Source: Prosapia bicincta
Taxonomy: Eukaryota; Arthropoda; Insecta; Hemiptera; Cercopidae
NCBI GenBank assembly: GCA_036971475.1
Contig: JBAIZL010000376.1
Location: 8,707,501-8,771,500 of the forward strand
Reading direction: 5' to 3'
Length of the DNA: 64,000 nucleotides
In this document: piece by piece, positions 54,701-64,000 of the stretch
Layout of the letters: each line of letters opens with the position of its first letter
Numbering within the stretch: position 1 is the stretch's first letter
Made by a program: the position numbers and the translations under genes
Notes under the pieces: generated by a model
What the model was told of the DNA's origin: nothing
Database searches by the model: none
Seen by the model: the letters and a program-made list of their open reading frames with translations, nothing else

Positions 54701-57700
54701 CAAATTGCCTAGCAACGCTTTCACGAATTTTGTAAAAAAAGTATATTTTTCCAACATTTCAAAATGCCTAACAACGCAGTTATGAATATTGTGAAAAAAA
54801 TTTATTTTTTCAACATTTTAAAATTCCTAGCAACGCTGTTATGCATAATGTGAAAAACATTTATTTTTTCAACATTTCAAAATGCCTAGCAACGCTTTCA
54901 CGAATTTTGTAAAAAAAGTATATTTTTTCAACATTTCAAAATGCCTAGCTACGCTTTCATGAATTTTGTAAAAAAAAATATATTTTTTCGACATTTTAAA
55001 ATGCCTAGCAACGCTTTCATGAATTTTGTAAAAAAAATATATTTTTTCAACATTTCAAAATGCCTAGCAACGTTGTTATGAATAATGTGAAAAAATTTAT
55101 TTATTTAACATTTCATAATGCCTAGCAACGCTTTCATGAATTTTGTAAACAAAATCAATTTTTTCAACATTTCAAAATGAATAGCAACGCTTTCATGAAT
55201 TTTGTTAACAAAATATATGTTTTCAATATTTAAAAATGCCTAGCAATGCTGTTATGAATAATGTGAAAAAAATTTATTTATTCAACTTTTCATAATGCCT
55301 AGCAACGCTTTCAAAAAATTTGTAAAAAAATATATTTTTTCAACATTTTAAAATGCCTAGCAATGCTTTCTTGAATTTTGTAAAAAAAATATATTTTTTC
55401 AATATTTCAAAATGCCAAGCAACGCTTTCATGAATTTTGTGAAACAAATATATTTTTTCAACATTTCAAAATGCCTATCAACGCTGTTATGAGTTTTGTA
55501 AAAAAATATATTATTTCAACATTTTAAAATACCTAGCAACGCTTGCAATAATTGTGTGAAAAAAATATATTTTTCAACATTTCATAATGCCTAGCAACGC
55601 TTTCAAGAATTTTGTAAAAAAAATATATTTTTTCAACATTTTAAAATGCCTAGCAACGCTTTCATGAATTTTGTAAAAAAAATATATGTTTTCAACATTT
55701 TAAAATGCATAGCAACGCCTTCATGAATTTTGTGAAAAGATTATATTTATTTAACATTTCAAAATGCCTAACAACGCTTTCATGAATTTTGTGAAAAAAA
55801 TATATTTTTTCCACATTTCAAAATGCCTAGCAACGGTTTTATGAATAATGTGAAAAAAAATTTATTTTTTCAACATTTCATAATGCCTAGCAACGCTTTC
55901 AAGAATTTTGTAAAAAAAATATATTTTTTCAACATTTTAAAATGCCTAGCAACGCTGTTATGAATAATGTAAAAAAAATTATTTTACAACATTTCATATT
56001 GCCTAGCAACGCTTTTTCGAAATTTGTAAATAAAAGTTTATTTTTTCAACATTTCGAAATGCCTAGCAACGCTTTAATGAACTTTGTAAAAAAAAATATA
56101 TTTTTTCAACATTTTAAAATGCATACCAACGCTTTCAAAAATTTTTAAAAAAAATATATTTTTTCAACATTTTAAAATGCATAGCAACGCTTTCATGAAA
56201 TTTGTGAAAAAAATATATTTTTTCAACATTTCTTAAAGCCTAGCAACGCTTTCATGAATTTTGTAAAAAAAATATATTTTTTCAACATTTCAAAATGAAT
56301 AGCAACGCTTTCATGAATTTTGTGAAAAAATATATTGTTTCAACATTTTAAAATGCCTAGCAACGCAGTTATGAATAATGTGAAAAAAATTTTATATTTT
56401 CAACATTTCATAATGCCTAGCAACGCTTTCAAGAATTTTGTAAAAAAAATATATTTTTTCAACATTTCAAATTGCCTAGCAACGCTTTCATGAATTTTGT
56501 AAAAAAATAAATTTTCAACATTTTAAAATGCCTAGCAACGCTTTCATGAAATTTGTAAAAAAATATATTTTTGTAACATTTCAAAATGCCTAGCAACGCT
56601 TTCATGAATTTTGTAAACAAAATATATTTTTTCAACATTTCAAAATGCCTAGCATTGCTTTCACGAATTTTGTAAAAAAAGTATATTTTTCAACATTTTA
56701 AAATGTCTAGCAACGCTTTCATGAATTTTGTAAAAAAAATATATTTTTTCAACATTTTAAAATGCCTAGCAACGCTTTCATGAATTTTGTAAAAAAAATA
56801 TATTTTTTCAACATTTTAAAATTCCTGGCAATGCTGTTATGAATAATGTAAAAAAAATTATTTTGCAACATTTCATATTGCCTAGCAACGCTTTTTCGAA
56901 ATTTGTAAATAAAAGTTTATTTTTTCAACATTTCGAAATGCCTAGCAACGCTATTTAATGAACTTTGTAAAAAAAAATATATTTTTTCAACATTTTAAAA
57001 TGTATAGCAACGCTTTCAAAAATTTGTAAAAAAAATATATTTTTTCAACATTTTAAAATGCATAGCAACGCTTTCATGAAATTTGTGAAAAAAATATATT
57101 TCTTCAACATTTCTTAAAGCCTAGCAACGCTTTCATGAATTTTGTAAAAAAAATATATTTTTTTAACATTTCAAAATGAATAGCAACGCTTTCATGAATT
57201 TTGTGAAAAAATATATTGTTTCAACATTTTAAAATGCCTAGCAACGCAGTTATGAATAATGTGAAAAAAATTTTATATTTTCAACATTTCATAATGCCTA
57301 GCAACGCTTTCAAGAATTTTGTAAAAAAAATATATTTTTTCAACATTTCAAAATGCCTAGCAACGCTTTCATGAATTTTGTAAAAAAATATATTTTTCAA
57401 CATTTTAAAATGCCTAGCAACGCTTTCATGAAATTTGTAAAAAAATATATTTTTGTAACATTTCAAAATGCCTAGCAAAACTTTCATGAATTTTGTAAAC
57501 AAAATATATTTTTTCAACATTTCAAAATGCCTAGCATTGCTTTCACGAATTTTGTAAAAAAAGTATATTTTTCAACATTTCAAAATGTCTAGCAACGCTT
57601 TCATGATTTTTGTAAAAAAAAATATTTTTTCAACATTTTAAAAGGCCTAGCAACGCTTTCATGAATTTTGTAAAAAAAATATATTTTTTCAACATTTCAA

Positions 57701-60700
57701 AATGCCTAGCAACGCTGTAATGAATAATGTGAAAAAAATTTATTTTTTCAACATTTCATAATACCTAGCAACGCTTTCATGAAATTTGTAGAAAAAAATA
57801 TATTTTTCAACATTTTAAAATGCCTAGCAGTGCTTTCTTGAATTTTGTAAAAATAATATATTTTTTCAACATTTCAAAATGCCAAGCAACGCTTTCATGA
57901 ATTTTGTGAAAAAAATATATTTTTTCAACATTTCAAAATGCCTAGCAACGCTGTAATTAATTTTGTAAAGAAAATATATTTTTTCAACATTTCAAAATGC
58001 CTAGCAACGCTTTAATGAATTTTGTAAAGAAAATATATTTTTTCAACATTTCAAAATGCCTAGCAAAGCTTTCATGAATTTTGTAAAAAATTATATTTTT
58101 TCAACATTTTAAAATGCCTAGCAACGCTTTCAATAATTGTGTGAAAAAAATATGTTTTTTTAACATTTCAAAATGCCTAGCACTGCTGTTATGAATAATG
58201 TGAAAAAAAATTATTTTTTCAACATTTTAAATTGCCTAGCAACGCTGTTATGAATATTGTGAAAAAAATTTATTTTTTCAACATTTCATATTGCCTAGCA
58301 ACGCTCTTTCGAAATTTGTAAAAAAAATATATTTTTTCAACATTTCAAAATGCCTAACAACGCTTTTATTAATTGTGTGAAAAAAATATATTTTTTCAAC
58401 ATTTCAAAATGCCTAGCAACGCTGTTATGAATAATGTGAAACATTTATTTTTTTCACATTTCATAATGCCTAGCAACGCTTTCATGAATTTTGTAAACAA
58501 AATTTATTATTTTAATATTTTAAAATGCCTAGCAACGCTTTAATGAATTTTGTAAAGAAAATATATTTTTTCAACATTTCAAAATGCCTAGCAACGCTTT
58601 CATGAATTTTGTAAAAAAATATATTTTTTCAACATTTTAAAATGCCTAGCAACGCTTTCAATAATTGTGTCAAAAAAATTTATTTTTTCAACATTTCAAA
58701 ATGCCTAGCCCCGTTGTTATGAATAATGTGAAAAAAATTTTTTTTTTCAACATTTCATATTGCCTAGCAACGCTCTTTCGAAATTTGTAAAAAAAATATA
58801 TTTTTTCAACATTTCAAAATGCCTAGCAACGCTTTCATGAATTTTGTAAAGAAAATATATTTTTTTTAAAACATTTCAAAATGCCTAGCAACGCTTTCAT
58901 GAATTTTGTAAAAAAATATATTTTTTCAACATTTTAAAATGCCTAGCAACGCTTTCACGAATTTTGTAAAAAAATTGAATTTTTTCCACATTTCAATATT
59001 CCTAGCAACGCTTTCATGAATTTTGTGAGAAAAATTAATTTTTTCAACATTTCAAAATGCCTAGCAACGTTGTTATAAATAATGTGAAAAAAATTTATTT
59101 TTTCAACATTTCATAATGCCTAGCAACGCTTTCATGAAATTTGTAAAAAAAAGTATATTTTTTCAACATTTGAAAAATGCCTAGCAACGCTTTTATTAAT
59201 TGTGTGAAAAAAATATATTTTTTCAACATTTCAAAATGCCTAGCCCCGCTGTTATGAATAATGTGTAAAAAATTTATTTTTTCAACATTTTAAATTGCCT
59301 AGCAACGCTGTTATGAATATTGTGAAAAAAATTTATTTTTTCAACATTTCATATTGCCTAGCAACGCTCTTTCGAAATTTGTAAAAAAAATATATTTTTT
59401 CAACATTTCAAAATGCCTAGCAACGCTTTCATGAATTTTGGAAAAAAATATATTTTTTCAACATTTCAAAAAGCCTAGCAACGCTGTTATGAATAATGTG
59501 AAAAAAATTTATTTTTTCAACATTTCATAATGCCTAGCAACGCTTTCATGAAATTTGTAAAAACAATATATTTGATCAACATTTTAAAATGCCTAGCAAC
59601 GCTTTCAATAATTGTGTGAAACAAAATATATTTTTTCAACATTTCAAAATTCCTAGCAACGCTGTTATGAATAAGGTGAAAAACATTTATTTTTTTACCT
59701 TTTCATAATGCCTAGCAACGCTTTCATGAATTTTGTAATTAGAATTAATTTTTTCAACATTTCAAAATTCCTAGCAACGCTTTCACGAATTTTGTAAAAA
59801 AATTATATTTTTTCAACATTTCAATATTCCTAGCAACGCTTTCATGAATTTTGTGAGAAAAATAAATTTTTTCAACATTTCAAAATGCCTAGCAACGTTG
59901 TTATAAATAAAGTGAAAAAAATTTATTTTTTCAACATTTCATAATGCCTAGCAACGCTTTCATGAAATTTGTAAAAAAAAGTATGTTTTTTCAACATTTG
60001 AAAAATGCCTAGCAACGCTTTTATTAATTGTGTGAAAAAATATATTTTTTCAACATTTCAAAATGCCTAGCAACGCTGTTATGAATAATGTGAAAAACAT
60101 TTATTTTTTTCACATTTCATAATGCCTAGCAACGATTTCATGAATTTTGTAAACAAAATTAATTATTTCAATATTTTAAAATTCCTAGCAACGCTTTAAT
60201 GAATTTTGTAAAGAAAATATATTTTTTCAACATTTTAAATTGCCTAGCAACGCTGTTATGAATAATGTGAAAAAAATTTATTATTTCAACATTTCATATT
60301 GCCTAGCAACGCTCTTTCGAAATTTGTAAAAAAAAATATTTTTTCAACATTTCAAAATGCCTAGCAACGCTTTCATGAATTTTGTGAAAAAAATATATTT
60401 TTTCAACATTTCAAAAAGCCTAGCAACGCCTATGAATAATGTGAAAAAAATTTATTTTTTCAACATTTCATAATGCCTAGCCACGCTTTCATGAAATTTG
60501 TAAAAAAAAATATATTTGTTCAACATTTTAAATTGCCTAGCAACGCTTTCAATAATTGTGTGAAAAAAATATATTTTTTCAACATTTCAAAATGCCTAGC
60601 AACGCTGTTATGAATAATGTGAAAAACATTTATTTTTTTGACATTTCATAATGCCTAGCAACGCTTTCATGAATTTTGTTAAAACAATATATTTTTTCAA

Positions 60701-60770
60701 TATTTAAAAATGCCTAGCAACGCTTTCATGAATTTTGTAAAGAAAATATATTTCTTCTACATTTCAAATA

Positions 60771-62614
60771 GCCTAGCAACGCTGTTATGAATAATGTGAA
60801 AAAAATTTATTTTTTCAACATTTCGTAATGCCTAGCAACGCTTTCATGAAATTTGTAAAAAAAAGTATATTTTTTTAACATTTCAAAATGCCTAGCAACG
60901 CTTTTATTAATTGTGTGAAAAAAATATATTTTATCAACATTTCAAAATGCCTAGCAACGTTGTTATGAATAATGTGAAAAAAATTTATTTTTTCAACATT
61001 TTAAATTGCCTAGCAACGCTGTTATGAATAATTTATTTTTTCAACATTTCATATTGCCTAGCAACGCTCTTTCGAAATTTGTAAAAAAAATATATTTTTT
61101 CAACATTTCAAAATATCCTAGCAACGCTTTCATGAATTTTGTGAAAAAAATATATTTTTTCAACATTTCAAAAAGCCTAGCAACGCTTTCATGAATTTTG
61201 TGAAAAAAATATATTTTTTCAACATTTCAATATTCCTAGCAACGCTGTTATGAATAATGTGAAACAAATTTATTTTTTCAACATTTCATAATGCCTAGCA
61301 ACGCTTCCATGAAATTTGTAAAAAAAATATATTTGTTCAACATTTTAAAATGCCTAGCAACGCTTTCTGTAATTGTGTGAAAAAAAAATATTTTTTCAAC
61401 ATTTCAAAATGCCTAGCAACGCTGTTATGAATAATGTGAAAAAAATTTATTTTTTCAACATTTTAAATTGCCTAGCAACGCTGTTATGAATAATTTATTT
61501 TTTTAACATTTCATATTGTCTAGCAACGCTTTCATGAATTTTGTAAACAAAACTAATTTTTTCAACATTTCAAAATGCCTAGCAACGCTTTCATGAATTT
61601 TGTTAAAACAATATATTTTTTCAATATTTCAAAATGCCTAGCAACGCTTTCATGAATTTTGTAAAAAAATATATTTTTCTACATTTCAAATAGCCTAGCA
61701 ACGCTGTTATGAATAATGTGAAAAAAATTTATTTTTTCAACATTTCGTAATGCCTAGCAACGCTTTCATGAAATTTGTAAAAAAAAGTATATTTTTTTAA
61801 CATTTCAAAATGCCTAGCAACGCTTTTATTAATTGTGTGAAAAAAATATATTTTTTCAACATTTCAAAATGCCTAGCAACGTTGTTATGAATAATGTGAA
61901 AAAAATTTATTTTTTCAACATTTTAAATTGCCTAGCAACGCTGTTATGAATAATTTATTTTTTCAACATTTCATATTGCCTAGCAACGCTCTTTCGAAAT
62001 TTGTAAAAAAAATATATTTTTTCAACATTTCAAAATATCCTAGCAACGCTTTCATGAATTTTGTGAAAAAAATATATTTTTTCAACATTTCAAAAAGCCT
62101 AGCAAAGCTTTCATGAATTTTGTGAAAAAAATATATTTTTTCAACATTTCAATATTCCTAGCAACGCTGTTATGAATAATGTGAAACAAATTTATTTTTT
62201 CAACATTTCATAATGCCTAGCAACGCTTAAATGAAATTTGTAAAAAAAATATATTTGTTCAACATTTTAAAATGCCTAGCAACGCTTTCTGTAATTGTGT
62301 GAAAAAAAAATATTTTTTCAACATTTCAAAATGCCTAGCAACGCTGTTATGAATAATGTGAAAAAAATTTATTTTTTCAACATTTTAAATTGCCTAGCAA
62401 CGCTGTTATGAATAATTTATTTTTTTAACATTTCATATTGCCTAGCAACGCTTTCATGAATTTTGTAAACAAAACTAATTTTTTCAACATTTCAAAATGC
62501 CTAGCAACGCTTTCATGAATTTTGTTAAAACAATATATTTGTTCAATATTTCAAAATGCCTAGCAACGCTTTCATGAATTTTGTAAAAAAATATATTTTT
62601 CTACATTTCAAATA
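60771..62614 (+). repeat. 922 bp higher-order repeat, two nearly identical tandem copies
   Basis: 60,771-61,692 and 61,693-62,614 differ at only a handful of bases by eye. Each holds 16 units including two shortened ones (AATAATTTATTTTTTC-type), a CTCTTTCGAAATTTG unit, a TTTCTGTAATTGTG unit and the closing CTACATTTCAAATAGCC. The phase marker AAATAGCC occurs at 60,771, 61,693 and 62,615 (its GCC). Homology continues about 90 bases into a third copy and then diverges. Confidence 0.9.
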
Positions 62615-64000
62615 GCCTAGCAACGCTGTTATGAATAATGTGAAAAAAATTTATTTTTTCAACATTTCATAATGCCTAGCAACGCTTTCATGAAATTTGT
62701 AAAAAAAAATATATTTGTACATTTTAAAATGCCTAGCAACGCTTTCATGAATTTTGTGAAAAAAATATATTTTTTCAACATTACAATATTCCTAGCAACA
62801 CTGTTATAAATAATGTGAAAAAAATTTATTTTTTCAACATTTCATAATGCCTAGCAACGCTTTCATGAAATTTGTAAAAAAAGTATATTTTTTCAACATT
62901 TCAAAATGCCTAGCAACGCCTTTATTAATTGTGTGAAAAAAATATATTTTTTCAACATTTCAAAATGCCTAGCAACGCTGTTATAATTAATGTGAAAAAC
63001 ATTTATTTTTTTAACATTTCATAATGCCTAGCAACGCTTTCATGAATTTTGTTAAAACAATATATATTTTCAATATTTCAAAATGCCTAGCAACGCTTTC
63101 ATGAATTTTGTTAAAACAATATATATTTTCAATATTTCAAATGCCTTGCAACGCTTTCATGAATTTTGTAAAAAAATATATTTTTTCAACATTTCAAAAT
63201 GCCTAGCAACGCTGTTATGAATAATGTGAAAAACATTTATTTTTTTAACATTTCATAATGGCCAGCAACGCTTGCATGAATTTTGTAAACAAAATTAATT
63301 TTTTTAATATTTCAAAATGCCTAGCAACGCTTTAATGAATTTTGTAAAGAAAATATATTTTTTCAACATTACAAAATGCCTAGCAACGCTTTCAATAATT
63401 GTGTGAAAAAATATATTTTTTCAACATTTCAAAATGCCTAGCCCTGCTGTTATGAATAATGTGAAAAAATTTATTTTTTCAACATTTTAAATTGCCTAGC
63501 AACGCTGTTATGAATATTGTGAAAAAAATTTATTTTTTCAACATTTCATATTGCCTAGCAACGCTCTTTCGAAATTTGTAAAAAAAATATATTTTTTCAA
63601 CATTTCAAAATGCCTAGCAACGCTTTCATGAATTTTGTAAACAAAATTAATTTTTTTAATATTTCAAAATGCCTAGCAACGCTTTAATGAATTTTGTAAA
63701 GAAAATATATTTTTTCAACATTTCAAAATGCCTTGCAACGCTTTCAATAATTGTGTGAAAAAAATATATTTTTTCAACATTTCAAAATGCCTAGCAACGC
63801 TGTTATGAATAATGTGAAAAACATTTTTTTTTTTAACATTTCATAATGCCTTTCAAAGCTTTCATGAATTTTGAAAACAAAATTAATTTTTTCAACATTT
63901 CAAAATGCCTAGCAACGCTTTCATGAATTTTGTAAAAAAATATATTTTTTCAACATTTTAAAATGCCTAGCAACGCTTTCACGAATTTTGTAAAGAAATT

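Larger units (their letters stand above)
29216..64000 (+). repeat. Satellite array, 59-60 bp unit, about 590 head-to-tail copies, truncated by window end
   Basis: From the first full core at 29,281 the motif TGCCTAGCAACGC recurs every 56-61 bases (mostly 59 or 60) to the last base of the window, always on this strand. Each unit is core, then a variable 15-base segment, then an A-tract, TATA or TTTA, a T-tract, and CAACATTTCAAAA back to the next core. Variable-segment classes are TTTCATGAATTTTGT, GTTATGAATAATGTG, TTTCAATAATTGTGTG, TTTCACGAATTTTGT and TTTTTCGAAATTTGT. A degenerate half unit at 29,216-29,280 marks the left edge. No other sequence interrupts the array. Higher-order duplications are listed separately. 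Simple AT-rich satellites of this size are typical of centromeric or pericentromeric heterochromatin, but location is not shown here. Confidence 0.98.

Noticed and set aside
29216..64000. Regularly spaced short repeats suggestive of a CRISPR array
   Set aside because: The whole 59-60 base unit is repeated, with no unique spacers, and the sequence is clearly eukaryotic.

Overview
The window is eukaryotic and non-coding. It is AT-rich throughout (roughly 70% AT by eye in the left part, more in the right). It carries many TA microsatellites, palindromic foldback elements, decayed DNA transposons, one decayed LINE fragment, and a satellite array that runs off the right edge. I see no intact protein-coding gene, tRNA or rRNA. 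The mixture of piggyBac-like relics with TTAA-type flanks, a Jockey/CR1-like reverse transcriptase remnant and a short AT-rich satellite suggests an invertebrate, plausibly an arthropod. No sequence here fixes the species.

Left part, about 1-29,215: old, repeat-rich intergenic DNA. Its backbone is a pair of diverged long repeats in opposite orientation, A (about 479-5,405, forward) and B (about 16,028-20,021, reverse). Each contains, at the matching position, a roughly 1 kb internally deleted piggyBac-like element whose short transposase N-terminal frame is broken. Copy A was later interrupted by a 1.13 kb insertion (3,451-4,583) made of a near-perfect hairpin, TA microsatellites and a dispersed repeat that recurs at 9,781-10,635. 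Copy B was interrupted by a foldback MITE (16,474-16,643) whose longer relative sits at 69-290. Other items are a further foldback (24,931-25,113), a small inverted-repeat element (23,142-23,317), a GC-rich minisatellite with a unit near 72 bp (14,333-14,732), a GA/GACA tract (15,020-15,146) and a reverse transcriptase pseudogene fragment on the minus strand (15,300-15,615).

Right part, about 29,216-64,000: one uninterrupted head-to-tail satellite array with a 59-60 bp unit, about 590 copies in view. Every unit carries the core TGCCTAGCAACGC on the plus strand. The units fall into several classes whose frequencies change along the array. They are arranged in local higher-order repeats: a 922 bp tandem pair at 60,771-62,614, a roughly 2.4 kb period at 48.8-54.7 kb, a roughly 2.7 kb duplication at 35.7-40.3 kb, and 297 bp pentamers at 41.7-42.3 kb. 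Open frames inside the array are by-products of its 60 bp units and are not genes.

No genes act together here. The content of interest is the history of nested and duplicated repeats and the internal organisation of the satellite, which could be centromeric or other heterochromatin. That role is inference and is not shown by the sequence.
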